DNA of 64,000 nucleotides from Cytophaga sp. FL35. GTDB lineage: Bacteria > Bacteroidota > Bacteroidia > Flavobacteriales > Flavobacteriaceae. Made by a program: the position numbers and the translations under genes. Shown here in pieces: positions 37,619 through 46,682 of this stretch (positions are counted from its first letter, which is position 1; each line of letters opens with the position of its first letter). Under the pieces are notes generated by a model. The model ran no database searches. It had not been told where the DNA came from and saw only the letters and a list, made by a program, of their open reading frames with translations. The DNA lies in NCBI RefSeq assembly GCF_014349235.1, contig NZ_JACSOH010000010.1:62001-126000 (forward strand), written 5' to 3'.

Positions 37619-39152
37619 GTTACTCATAAGATGTTTTCTTATAATCACCTTCTTAGGTGTCAATGCCCTTATTCTTTTTGGTATAAGTTCTGTATGGTCC
37701 TACTTGAATACAGGAGCCGAAAGGTCTTCACGCTTACATTTGAATTTGGAGGAGGTGCGCACGTATTTACCCAAAGTGGAGTGGGATACATCCAGAGTAG
37801 AAGGAAGACCTATGGAGCCGCTAACACTGGCCGCAATTGAACGAGATTATTTAAATGGGTGGTATGTAAAAAACAATTCTCTCTTGACCAATAAGAGATT
37901 TGGTCTTTCAGATTATTTCACTGATAGTGCTAGGGTAAAGGTGAACCGTATTCTTGACTTCAATTTAGAACAACAAGCTTCGTTTAGGCAAACTACTTTA
38001 AATCACTTTCCAAAACTTGACTTTTATAGTGCAGATGGAACCCAAGTTTATTTCACGGATCATAATGTGGATATTTATCAAGAAAGCTTGGTAAATAATC
38101 AACCTGTCCTAGAAGCGAAAAAAAAGGAATCGTATAATGTCATAATGCTTCTGGAGGACGGATTTTGGAGAATTCGTCATTTTACCAAAAGGGAAAATAA
38201 ACCTGAACCGGAAAAGCCGCTTTCAAAATTATCAGATAGTATTAAATCTTTGGTTAAGGACATTAAAGGTCTTAATTATTACCCCAAGGATACCCCTTGG
38301 GATGTTTTTGGGAAAAAATACAGTGATAGTATTATATCCAAAGACTTTGGGTTAATTAAGGAAATGGGCCTTAATACCATTAGAATTTTTATCCCCTACG
38401 AGGATTTTGGAGCAGCTTTTGTGGATGGAAAGAAAATTGATAAAGTAAAATCCCTTTTGGACAAGGCATATGAAAACGAGCTAAAGGTTGTTGTTACCCT
38501 GTTCGATTTTTACGGTAATTATGATGTTTTTGATTGGACATTGACCCATCGTCACGTAGAGCATGTGGTATTGGCCCTAAAGGACCATAAGGCAATTTTG
38601 GCTTGGGATATAAAGAATGAACCTGATTTAGATTTTGAATCCCGCGGAAAGGAAATGGTAATGGCCTGGCTTGATCAAATGGTAGATGAGGTTAGAAAAT
38701 GGGATGGCAAGCATCCGGTTACTATTGGTTGGGCAACTCCTGAAGGTGCATTGAACCTAAACGAGAAATTGGATTTTATCTCCTTTCATTACTATAGGGA
38801 ATTAAAGGATTTTGAAGAAGCCTACATTCAACTTGAAGAAGGTATCAATGACCCTGAAAAGCCTATAGTTCTACAAGAGTATGGTCTTTCTTCCTATGGA
38901 GGACTTTGGAATTTTTATAGAGGATCAGAAGAAGACCAAGCCAATTACTACAAAGAAATTCAAGGAATTTTAGAGGACCACAATATCCCGTTTCTTTTTT
39001 GGACTCTTTATGACTTTAGCCAAGTGCCAAATGCGGTAGTTGGACGTTTACCTTGGCGTAAAAAACCGCAGCAATTTTATGGTTGCTATGATACGGAAGG
39101 AAAGCCAAAACCTGCAACAAAGTATTTGATACAAAATAAAAAAGCGGAGTAA
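37605..39152 (+). CDS. Membrane-anchored clan GH-A glycoside hydrolase
   Basis: Protein of 515 residues. One N-terminal membrane helix (about 7-30) is followed by an NTF2-like region (about 70-195) and a TIM-barrel hydrolase (about 215-505). The acid/base Glu is E339 in AWDIKNEPD and the nucleophile is E425 in IVLQEYG, as in GH5-type enzymes. A mannan- or cellulose-type beta-glycosidic bond is plausible, though the substrate is unknown. In polysaccharide export loci such a hydrolase often trims the growing chain. The stop codon lies within the terminator hairpin. Confidence 0.85.
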   Translation: MNWNRLLIRCFLIITFLGVNALILFGISSVWSYLNTGAERSSRLHLNLEEVRTYLPKVEWDTSRVEGRPMEPLTLAAIERDYLNGWYVKNNSLLTNKRFGLSDYFTDSARVKVNRILDFNLEQQASFRQTTLNHFPKLDFYSADGTQVYFTDHNVDIYQESLVNNQPVLEAKKKESYNVIMLLEDGFWRIRHFTKRENKPEPEKPLSKLSDSIKSLVKDIKGLNYYPKDTPWDVFGKKYSDSIISKDFGLIKEMGLNTIRIFIPYEDFGAAFVDGKKIDKVKSLLDKAYENELKVVVTLFDFYGNYDVFDWTLTHRHVEHVVLALKDHKAILAWDIKNEPDLDFESRGKEMVMAWLDQMVDEVRKWDGKHPVTIGWATPEGALNLNEKLDFISFHYYRELKDFEEAYIQLEEGINDPEKPIVLQEYGLSSYGGLWNFYRGSEEDQANYYKEIQGILEDHNIPFLFWTLYDFSQVPNAVVGRLPWRKKPQQFYGCYDTEGKPKPATKYLIQNKKAE

Positions 39153-39165
39153 AAACTCCGCTTTT
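39138..39165. terminator. Bidirectional terminator between GH-A and GT4 genes
   Basis: Stem aaaagcggagt / actccgctttt (39140-39150 and 39155-39165) with an AAAA loop. The stop codon of the hydrolase gene lies in the loop side of the stem. Confidence 0.85.
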
Positions 39166-39185
39166 AAAAGGGTAACTCGATATAA

Positions 39186-40424
39186 TTAAGCGTCTGTTGT
39201 TTCAGGGGACAGTTTTATGGAGTTAACATCGATTACTCTACCTTTTGATTTTTGAACCTGAATGGCCTTGAAGTAATCTATGTACATTTTTGTTATTGTG
39301 CTCATAGGAAGAGAACATGCTGCTTTGTAGTTGGTTTGCGCCAATTCTATACGGTGCGCATCATCCAAGATTATCTTTTCAATGGCATCCGCCAAAGAAT
39401 ATTTATCTTCTGGAGCAAAGAATTCACCTCTATAACCTTCTTCCCTTACCAGAATGCTCAAATCGCCTAAGTCTGGCAATGCCACTGCTTTCCCATAGCT
39501 TCCCGCTTGGTGAAGTACCCCGGAACTTCCGGTAGTGGAGGTATATGGAAAGACGACAACTGCGCTTTCGCCAAAAATCACGGGAACATCCTCTTCCGCC
39601 ACATAACCCGTAAACCTAAGTTGGTCTACATGGCTATATTTCTTCTTCATTTCCTCAATATATCCCGGAGTATTAGGGCTATCCGTACCAGCAATAACTA
39701 TTTCAATGTTTTCATGTGTACGGCTTCGGATTACTTCCACAGCCTCAATAAGAACCTCTACCTTTTTATACGTGCCAAATTTTCCAAAGGCCATCACTTG
39801 TTTTGGCCCTTCCGGGAGGTTAAAATTTGGAAGTGGTGGGGTTTCAAAGGATCCATGGGGTATAAGTGCGATATTTTTTGCTTTGTATTTTTTTTCCAAA
39901 GTGGAAACATACTTGCTTATGGTAACCGACACAATATCAGAAGCTAAAATAAACCTTGTAAGATTGGTTCCAATAAAATTATAGGCATATTGCAGAAGTT
40001 TATTATTTGTAAAACCCGCACTTCCTAAATCCACTTTCTCCAAAATATTATGTAGGAGGGATATAGTAGGAATACCTTTTCGCCTACACATATAGGGTAG
40101 CATTAACCCTAGTGCCGCAGGAATCTTTTTATCCCCAAACTTTAGAAACTGTAGGTTAAAGAGGATTGCATCCGGTTGATGTTTGCTCACTGCTTTGTTC
40201 ACCCTAAATAGGTTCTGGTAACTATTAAAATCCCAACATTCCTCAACGATAATGGGGCACCCTTGTTCCTTGAATTCCAAATCCTTGGGGGTAGGGGTAC
40301 TGTCTGTCATCAATATAATTTCAGACACCTCTGGTTGTAACCTAAAGTGCTTTACCAAATAATAGGCATACTCGTTCAAAGTGACCTTGCTGGGCGGGTA
40401 GGCAGTAACAATTGCTAGTTTCAT
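39186..40424 (-). CDS. GT4-type glycosyltransferase
   Basis: GT-B-fold enzyme of 412 residues. The N-terminal domain begins MKLAIVTAYPPSKVTLNEYA. The C-terminal domain has the GT4-type FGKFGTYKKVEVLIEAVE and a nucleotide-sugar site VVVFPYTSTTGSSGVLHQAGSYGK. The second Glu of the usual E-x7-E motif is replaced by Gln in LHQAG, while other motifs hold. It lies 11 bases after the flippase gene on the same strand and should form a pair with it. It is likely to assemble an envelope polysaccharide. Confidence 0.88.
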   Translation of the reverse strand: MKLAIVTAYPPSKVTLNEYAYYLVKHFRLQPEVSEIILMTDSTPTPKDLEFKEQGCPIIVEECWDFNSYQNLFRVNKAVSKHQPDAILFNLQFLKFGDKKIPAALGLMLPYMCRRKGIPTISLLHNILEKVDLGSAGFTNNKLLQYAYNFIGTNLTRFILASDIVSVTISKYVSTLEKKYKAKNIALIPHGSFETPPLPNFNLPEGPKQVMAFGKFGTYKKVEVLIEAVEVIRSRTHENIEIVIAGTDSPNTPGYIEEMKKKYSHVDQLRFTGYVAEEDVPVIFGESAVVVFPYTSTTGSSGVLHQAGSYGKAVALPDLGDLSILVREEGYRGEFFAPEDKYSLADAIEKIILDDAHRIELAQTNYKAACSLPMSTITKMYIDYFKAIQVQKSKGRVIDVNSIKLSPETTDA

Positions 40425-40435
40425 TTTAGTATTTA

Positions 40436-41692
40436 TTAGTCCGTAAGTCGGTTATTTTTAGTAAGCTCTTTATTTAAAAAATAGATTATTTGTACCACTA
40501 ATAATGTGGACATAGCAATGATTTGCATGTGTACTACCGTGGCCAGGTTTTCATGAAAAAGGGCCACCAATACTATTTGTGACAGTCCAAGAATTCCGGA
40601 AATGATAACCGGAACATAATGATCAAGGGATAAAAAGTAGTAGGCAAAAATATTGGATACAGCAAAGAGTGATGTTGCCAAGGCATATTGCCATAAAAGG
40701 TCGGCCATACTTAAATAAGACTGCCCAAACATTAATGTTATGATCAAATCTGGAAATATATAGCAACTGATTACAATTGCTGCGGATAACAGGCCTATAT
40801 AGGTTACGTATTTGAATAGGATAGGGGCAGTGGGTTCACCATCCTTTTGTTTTTGTACCACAGCGGGTAAAAGAAGCATTACAAACATCCATGCTACAAA
40901 ATATACAACTCTGCCAATTAAGGCTAGAGAAGCGTAAAGACCGGCATCCAGAGCATCAAAATAATGTTTGACCATTAGGATGTCGCTATTGTTGATGATA
41001 ATCTGTGTGAGTTCGTAACATGCTGTGAGTACTACAAACTGGGAGACTTTCTTTGCATTTTCTGGGCTTAACTTTTCCGAAGTGTTCAAAGAGACCCCTT
41101 GCATATCAGAAGGATAAAGTCCAAATAGGAAGGAAATTAGTATACCTGTTGCTACCAAAATTCCAGGTTCAAAATCAAGGAGTATCAGTAATAACATAGT
41201 GATAAGTAGCCTACTCCACATTTCTGTTTGATAGGTGATGGAAAGCCTGTTGAATTCCTGATTTCCCTGATACGTACCTCTATTGACACTCATGAAAAAA
41301 TAGATAGGTATGCCAATTCCAAAAATGATAAACATCCACTGGCTTTGGGCATTGAAGAGGACTTGTAGTTTACTGGATAAAATAATTATGATAAGCCCAA
41401 CAATTGTTCCAATAATTGCTGATTGTTTGTAACTATTATTTTTGAATTTGCGCCATTCGTTACCTGTAAAAAGCACCGCAAATTTGGCTACGGCCAATTG
41501 AAAGGTCATTCCTAGAAACGAAAGTACTAGTAGCAAGGTAATGAGCAGAGCAGCTTCGGAAAATGCTTCGGGGCCTAAAAACCTTCCCAATAATAGGTTA
41601 TACAAATAGTTGCCACCGTTGACGATTAGAACGCTTAGCATGAATAACTGCTCTTGCGATACCTTTCGAAGCATTAGTCTAATGGCCGTCAT
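40436..41692 (-). CDS. MOP-superfamily polysaccharide flippase
   Basis: Membrane protein of 418 residues with about twelve hydrophobic helices. The N-terminal region has SVLIVNGGNYLYNLLLGRFLGPEAFSEAALLIT, the typical Wzx/PST-type start, and the C-terminal helices follow the same pattern. It should move a lipid-linked sugar chain or the chain itself across the inner membrane. It lies upstream of the GT4 gene in one transcription unit, as in simple export loci with a single GT4 and flippase. Confidence 0.88.
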   Translation of the reverse strand: MTAIRLMLRKVSQEQLFMLSVLIVNGGNYLYNLLLGRFLGPEAFSEAALLITLLLVLSFLGMTFQLAVAKFAVLFTGNEWRKFKNNSYKQSAIIGTIVGLIIIILSSKLQVLFNAQSQWMFIIFGIGIPIYFFMSVNRGTYQGNQEFNRLSITYQTEMWSRLLITMLLLILLDFEPGILVATGILISFLFGLYPSDMQGVSLNTSEKLSPENAKKVSQFVVLTACYELTQIIINNSDILMVKHYFDALDAGLYASLALIGRVVYFVAWMFVMLLLPAVVQKQKDGEPTAPILFKYVTYIGLLSAAIVISCYIFPDLIITLMFGQSYLSMADLLWQYALATSLFAVSNIFAYYFLSLDHYVPVIISGILGLSQIVLVALFHENLATVVHMQIIAMSTLLVVQIIYFLNKELTKNNRLTD

Positions 41693-42034
41693 ACTATTCT
41701 TTAATATGTTGATTTTTCTCTATAAAATGATTACAGTCGTGTAAAACGAGGAATCATTTATAGTATACTAACGTTTATTTTGTATTTTATTGTAGGATAA
41801 GTCTTATGTTTTATGGTGCATAATTATCAACTGAAAGTTGATCACACGTTTATTGATTTTTGAGTTTTTGTTTATACTCAATTTACTTGTAAGTGTTATA
41901 AATAGTAGGATATAATCATAAAGACTTTACTTCTTGGAAAATTTCGAATATCTCGGTCCGATATTTTTTTAATCCTGACAACATAATTTTGTAAATAGTA
42001 CGTTATAGTTTTTGTAAATAAAAACTTACGTAAA
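41693..42034. other. Divergent intergenic region (342 bp) before the TPR/barrel gene
   Basis: No gene is visible. The region holds a 17-base dyad ATCAACT-gaa-AGTTGAT (41826-41842), a weak 6-bp hairpin followed by a T-run (41947-41969), and a TAATTTTG element at 41984-41991 which may be the -7 box of the TPR/barrel gene. The flippase promoter must also lie here. Confidence 0.45.
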
Positions 42035-44095
42035 TTGATGTTACGATTCCTGGCAATAATCGGTTTAACCCTGATCACTTCCAACTTGTTGGCACAAGAG
42101 GATATGACTCCCGGATTTCAACTACTTGAAAATGGTAAATTTGATAAGGCAGAAACCTTTTTTGAGGACTATTTAGAACAAGACCCACAAAATAAGACTG
42201 CAAAGCTTTGTTACGGTCGAGCGGTTGGTTTGAACGGGGATCCTAAGAAAGCTACAGCACTATTTGGATCCTTAAAGGATAGCTATCCCAATGATTATGA
42301 AGTAACCATCAATTACAACGAATCATTTTTATGGGATAAGCAGTATGAAAAGGCCAAACCATTGTACAAGGATTTGGTGACGGACTATCCTGATAAATTT
42401 GGGGCCGTACTTGGTTATGCAAATACCCTTTCCAATCTAAAGGAATATGAGGAAGCTTTGGTTTGGGTGAATAAAGCTATTCAGCTTAGTCCGGAAAACC
42501 CTGGTGCTAAAGTCTCCAAAAAATATATACGGTTAGGGTATGCGAATGAATATACAAATGCACAGAAGTATAAGGAGGCAGAGCATCTTTTATTACAAAT
42601 TTTTAAGGATTTTCCAGAGGATAAAGATGCCCTTACCAATTTGGCCAATCTTTATTTAATCACAAAAGAAACAGATAAGGCCAAAGCAATCTACTGGCGT
42701 TATGCTACGAATAAAAAAGACTCCATAACTGCCAGAAACGGTATTGCCCTGGCAGAGCATATTGCCGAAAATGATAGGGAAGCGCTAAAGGTTTCTCAAC
42801 GGGCCATGGAGCGTTTGAATTCCGTAAACGACACGGAATTGATAGAACGCACCAATAATAGATATGTACAAGCGCTTATCTGGAATAGGCAATTTAACAA
42901 GGCCAAAAAGCAAATAGAACTACTTGAAAAATCCAACCCTGATAGGAACTGGATAAGGGCCTTGAAGGCAACATTGGGGATGTATACGGCTAACTTTAAG
43001 ATGAGCCTCACAAACTATGAAGAAATATTAGTGAAGGATAGTACTTCATTTGATGGTAACCTTGGTATGGCCAACGCATTATTTGCTTCTGACCGAATAA
43101 AACCTGCGTACAATGCGGCCTTTCAGACTTTGAGAATCTTTAAAAACCAAAAGGATGCTCAAGGTTTTATTGAAAAACTAAACGGGTTGCATGTTCCTAC
43201 CGTACAAGATCATGCGGCTTATACATTTGACAACGGCAATAATGTGGCCTTCTCAAACACTATCAACGGCTTGGTTCCTTGGAGTACAAAATTTAAGACT
43301 TCAGTTAGTTATCAATATAGGAATACCGAAAACACTGTTACCTTAAACAAAGCGGAATCCCATGTATTCAGTTTGGGGGTAGATTATAAATTAATGCCCA
43401 ATGTGAACCTGAGTAGTCATATTGGTGTCAATAATAGTAGGTTTGAAGAAAGTTACAGCCAACCGGTCCTTAACTTTAAGTTGGCCTTAAAGCCCTATCG
43501 TTTGCAAAATTTAGAATTGGGATACCAACGTGAAATGCAAAGTTTTAATGCCGATTTGATTGAAAGGGAGATAGTGATGGATAACTACGGCCTCACTTAT
43601 AATTTAGGAACCAACATCAATTTGGGATGGTACACGCAGCTAATGCACACCAGACAGTCAGATGATAATATTCGTAATTTATTGTTTACCTCTCTATACT
43701 ATTCAGTGTTTCGCAAACCAGCATTTAAAGTTGGGCTAAATTATCAATACATTACTTTTAAGGACCAAGTGCCCACTATTTATTTTAGCCCTGAGGTTTA
43801 TAGGGCTGGAGAGGTTTTTGCGGACTTAAGAGGTGATTTTTCTGATAAAACCAAGTATTATCTCAGCGTTGCCACGGGTTTGCAGCGTGTGGAAAATGAC
43901 CCGCAAACGCCTATATTTAGAGCAGAGGCTGGTATCACCCATCAATTCAATAAAAGGCTAAGTGGAAACCTTTATGGAAAATACAGTAATATTGCGTCTG
44001 CGACTGCTGCTGGATTTGAATTTACGGAAGTAGGATTAAAGGTTAAATGGCAATTACAGGAAAAGCCTATTTTTTTCGCCAAGCTCGATAATTAA
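42035..44095 (+). CDS. TPR protein with YaiO-type outer-membrane barrel
   Basis: Outer-membrane protein of 686 residues. A signal sequence (MLRFLAIIGLTLITSNLLAQ) is followed by about ten TPR-like repeats (residues 25-390, e.g. NGKFDKAETFFEDYLEQDP, YEEALVWVNKAIQLSPENPGAKV). The last 280 residues are a beta-barrel-like region rich in aromatic beta strands (YQYRNTENTVTLNKAESHVFSLGVDYKL), ending like YaiO-family barrels. In exopolysaccharide systems such as Pel, a TPR-barrel protein of this shape forms the exit pore. It is convergent with the signalling operon behind a shared terminator. Confidence 0.85.
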   Translation: MMLRFLAIIGLTLITSNLLAQEDMTPGFQLLENGKFDKAETFFEDYLEQDPQNKTAKLCYGRAVGLNGDPKKATALFGSLKDSYPNDYEVTINYNESFLWDKQYEKAKPLYKDLVTDYPDKFGAVLGYANTLSNLKEYEEALVWVNKAIQLSPENPGAKVSKKYIRLGYANEYTNAQKYKEAEHLLLQIFKDFPEDKDALTNLANLYLITKETDKAKAIYWRYATNKKDSITARNGIALAEHIAENDREALKVSQRAMERLNSVNDTELIERTNNRYVQALIWNRQFNKAKKQIELLEKSNPDRNWIRALKATLGMYTANFKMSLTNYEEILVKDSTSFDGNLGMANALFASDRIKPAYNAAFQTLRIFKNQKDAQGFIEKLNGLHVPTVQDHAAYTFDNGNNVAFSNTINGLVPWSTKFKTSVSYQYRNTENTVTLNKAESHVFSLGVDYKLMPNVNLSSHIGVNNSRFEESYSQPVLNFKLALKPYRLQNLELGYQREMQSFNADLIEREIVMDNYGLTYNLGTNINLGWYTQLMHTRQSDDNIRNLLFTSLYYSVFRKPAFKVGLNYQYITFKDQVPTIYFSPEVYRAGEVFADLRGDFSDKTKYYLSVATGLQRVENDPQTPIFRAEAGITHQFNKRLSGNLYGKYSNIASATAAGFEFTEVGLKVKWQLQEKPIFFAKLDN

Positions 44096-44126
44096 ATCTA
44101 TTGCCCATTACAACGCTTTATCCAAT

Positions 44127-44155
44127 AAAAAAAGATGGGAATTCCCATCTTTTTT
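44127..44155. terminator. Bidirectional terminator between TPR/barrel and HPt genes
   Basis: Palindrome of 16 bases (44134-44149, centre GGGAATTCCC) flanked by seven A on the left and six T on the right. Works for both convergent genes. Confidence 0.88.
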
Positions 44156-44173
44156 ACCAATAACTGTATGAGG

Positions 44174-44491
44174 TTAAATAGTTTGTATGTATTCTGTCAC
44201 TAGATTTAAAGATGCTTCAAACTTTGTTTGCATATCCGTATTGCTTTTAAGCAGTTCTGCTTCGTAATCCTGTGCCAATTGATAGGATTCCTCTAGACCA
44301 AGAATATTGAACTTGTGTTTAATTTTGTGCACCAGCTGAGCCGTTTCTTGATATTCTTTATTTTGTAATGTTTTTTGGTATTCGTCTCTTTCTACGGGAA
44401 ATTCTTCCTTTAATATATTGATGAATTGTTGTTCAAACTCCAAGTCATCTCCGGCCAGTTGTTTTATATAGTTTTTGTTAGGTGTTTCCAT
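44174..44491 (-). CDS. HPt phosphotransfer protein
   Basis: Stand-alone histidine phosphotransfer protein of 105 residues. Phospho-acceptor H55 lies in LVHKIKHKFNILGL, matching the HPt signature (H-K-h-K-x...L-G). No kinase or receiver domain is attached. HPt proteins relay phosphate between receivers, which suits a locus that has two kinases, one free receiver and a receiver-GT2 fusion. It is the last gene of the operon and starts two bases after the stop of the second kinase. Confidence 0.9.
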   Translation of the reverse strand: METPNKNYIKQLAGDDLEFEQQFINILKEEFPVERDEYQKTLQNKEYQETAQLVHKIKHKFNILGLEESYQLAQDYEAELLKSNTDMQTKFEASLNLVTEYIQTI

Positions 44492-44493
44492 AG

Positions 44494-45549
44494 CTATTTC
44501 TGTTTTTTTAGGGTAAGATAAAAAGTGGTTCCTTCACCTTCCCTCGAAGTTAAGCTAATATCTCCTTCATAAAGATTGACTATTTTTTTGACCAGGGAAA
44601 GCCCAATTCCTGTAGCATTGTTTTCATTGCTCAGCTTACTGAACATATCAAATATCTTGGATTGATGATGTTCTGGGATACCTTTGCCATTATCGGTTAT
44701 TTCAAAGGTGTAGTAAAATTTATTTTCTTTGGCACTTATCCTAATGATTCCTTTTTCTTGCTCTTCAGTAGCGGTAATGGCGTTGGTAATTAGATTGGTA
44801 AAGAGTTGCTCTAAAGTATATTTTTGCCCAAAGATGGTTGGTAATTCTCCCGAAAAATCTAAAGTTACGTTTTCAGGTACATAGATGGTATTTTCTATTT
44901 CCTGTAATAAATCTGAAATATTGATATTGGCTTTCTCTTCTTCTAAGGTGGAAACGGTAGCATGCTTAAGAACGCCATCAATCAACCGGTCCATCTTGAC
45001 TAAATTTTGGGAAATCATTTCGCTATTGGCTTTGCTATCTTCAGAGAATTTTTCTTTCTCCTCCTCCATGATCCATGTCAACAACGTATTAATGTTTCTT
45101 ATGGGAGATTTTAAATCATGGGAAACCACGTGGGCATAATTGTTTAGGGATTCATTTTGAGATTCCAATTCCTTCATCAATTTACTCTGCTCCGTACTCA
45201 TTCTAGAAAGTTGTTCTGCTTGCTCACCAATTTTAGTAGCTAACTTTTCAACATCTAAAATACTGGAACGACTCCCATTTTTGATATTCAAGTTTTCATT
45301 TAAACTTTTTAATGCTTTTTCAAGGGCATCAATTATTTTTTTCTGGCGTTGTGCTTCCGCTTCTAACTCTCTGTTTGCTTCATAAAGCTCTTTTGAACTA
45401 ATGGCTGTCGCCCTTTGGATCATAGCCAGCTTATCATCTTGATCTTGATAGGACCTTTGGACCGCTTCTAGAAAATCACGGAGACCTTCATGTTCCCGTA
45501 AATCTTCCGGGAGAAATTTTCTTATTTGTCTATTTAATAAGGAATGCAT
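44494..45549 (-). CDS. Cytoplasmic histidine kinase of the FIST-associated type
   Basis: Kinase of 351 residues without membrane helices. The N-terminal 130 residues are helical and coiled-coil (LLNRQIRKFLPED, FLEAVQRSYQDQDDKLAMIQRA, SSKELYEANRELEAEA), a layout that I recall from kinases encoded beside FIST/NosP genes. The core has the H-box HVVSHDLKSPIRNI, the N-box and the ATP-binding DNGKGIP and GIGLSLVKKI motifs. Its start codon overlaps the FIST gene stop by one base, so FIST and kinase are made together. Confidence 0.9.
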   Translation of the reverse strand: MHSLLNRQIRKFLPEDLREHEGLRDFLEAVQRSYQDQDDKLAMIQRATAISSKELYEANRELEAEAQRQKKIIDALEKALKSLNENLNIKNGSRSSILDVEKLATKIGEQAEQLSRMSTEQSKLMKELESQNESLNNYAHVVSHDLKSPIRNINTLLTWIMEEEKEKFSEDSKANSEMISQNLVKMDRLIDGVLKHATVSTLEEEKANINISDLLQEIENTIYVPENVTLDFSGELPTIFGQKYTLEQLFTNLITNAITATEEQEKGIIRISAKENKFYYTFEITDNGKGIPEHHQSKIFDMFSKLSNENNATGIGLSLVKKIVNLYEGDISLTSREGEGTTFYLTLKKQK

Positions 45550-46682
45550 TATTCGCTAAGTAGGGTTAAGGTCATGGTCTGGTTATGTAGCTTACACGCG
45601 CCTTGGCTTGCAAAAGGTGCCATTTCCCCGTAGGAATAAAACCCGGTAACTGCGGCTTGTTTACCAATGACATCAATTACTTCTTCCACTTCATCTTCCG
45701 TTCTTTGATCCATGACCAATTTACGGCCAACACAACTTACCAACAAGGCCAATTCTGTTTTCTTTTCTCTTATTTCAACGGCTAATTTTGCCGCTTCCCT
45801 TGCTCCATCCGCAATATCATCCACGGTAGACATCATTAATTGTACGGAGGATCCCTCTGGGACATTTCCCGCCAAAATCATGGAATTGGATGCTTCATCT
45901 ATATTCAATATGGTTCTTACCAATGGTTGTGAACCATCATGTTGGTCTACGTTCAACGGGTAAAAAAGAGCGGAGTAGGGCAAATCTTTTGCTTTGTCCC
46001 CTAAATATTGTTTGTAGAGGTCTAAAGCAGGTTTACCATCAAGCTCGAACAGTATATTTTCTTCAGATTTGGTAATGGTTCTTTTGGGCCCAAATACGGA
46101 CCAGCCTCCATAATTGGCACTTGTTACTTCTAGACTTTCGCCATATAGACCTACCGCGATTATTTCCCCTTCCTTGGGAGCTGTATTATATGAAGAAAGA
46201 GTTTTTTCAAATCGCGCATCATCTCCGCAGAGGCCACCGCTAAGCCCCACATTGGCCTTCTTGGATAATTCTAGTCCAATAATTAAACTGCTTCCATTCA
46301 CAGAGCTTCCTTCAGAAACCACGAAAACGTGTTTAAGATTTTTTTGAGGAAATTCTTCCATTAAAGTTTTTCCTAGTAATTCATCGTCACCATTAAAATC
46401 CGCTAAATTCTTGCTTTTTACCAAATAGCTGCTTTTTTCGAATTCTATAGCGGTAAGAACCATGGATTTTTCAAATACATTCTCTTTTAAAATCTCTCCG
46501 CTAGTGGAGCCAATTACTATATGACCATCCGGAAATAATTGAGAAATTTCTTCAAAACAGTTTTCTTCTTCCAATAAAAATCGGTCACCAAATACTAGGA
46601 CCAGGGGATTTTTTAAGATGGACTTATCTGTGCTAAATTCCCAAGGATTACCTTTTGTTTTTTTTGCCTGAACTATTTTCAT
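45549..46682 (-). CDS. FIST-domain sensor protein (NosP-like)
   Basis: Soluble protein of 377 residues with FIST_N and FIST_C domains. FIST_N carries IVIGSTSGEILKENVFEKS and GLSGGLCGDDARFEKT, and FIST_C carries YSALFYPL and VTGFYSYGEMAPF. Part of this family is the haem-containing NO sensor NosP. Here haem binding is not provable by eye. The protein lies between two kinases in one operon and would signal to one or both. Its start overlaps the first kinase's stop by four bases (ATGA). Confidence 0.9.
   Translation of the reverse strand: MKIVQAKKTKGNPWEFSTDKSILKNPLVLVFGDRFLLEEENCFEEISQLFPDGHIVIGSTSGEILKENVFEKSMVLTAIEFEKSSYLVKSKNLADFNGDDELLGKTLMEEFPQKNLKHVFVVSEGSSVNGSSLIIGLELSKKANVGLSGGLCGDDARFEKTLSSYNTAPKEGEIIAVGLYGESLEVTSANYGGWSVFGPKRTITKSEENILFELDGKPALDLYKQYLGDKAKDLPYSALFYPLNVDQHDGSQPLVRTILNIDEASNSMILAGNVPEGSSVQLMMSTVDDIADGAREAAKLAVEIREKKTELALLVSCVGRKLVMDQRTEDEVEEVIDVIGKQAAVTGFYSYGEMAPFASQGACKLHNQTMTLTLLSE

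Noticed and set aside
39252-39984. Overlapping plus-strand frames opposite the GT4 gene
   Set aside because: Shadow frames of the GT4 gene with no signal or domain.
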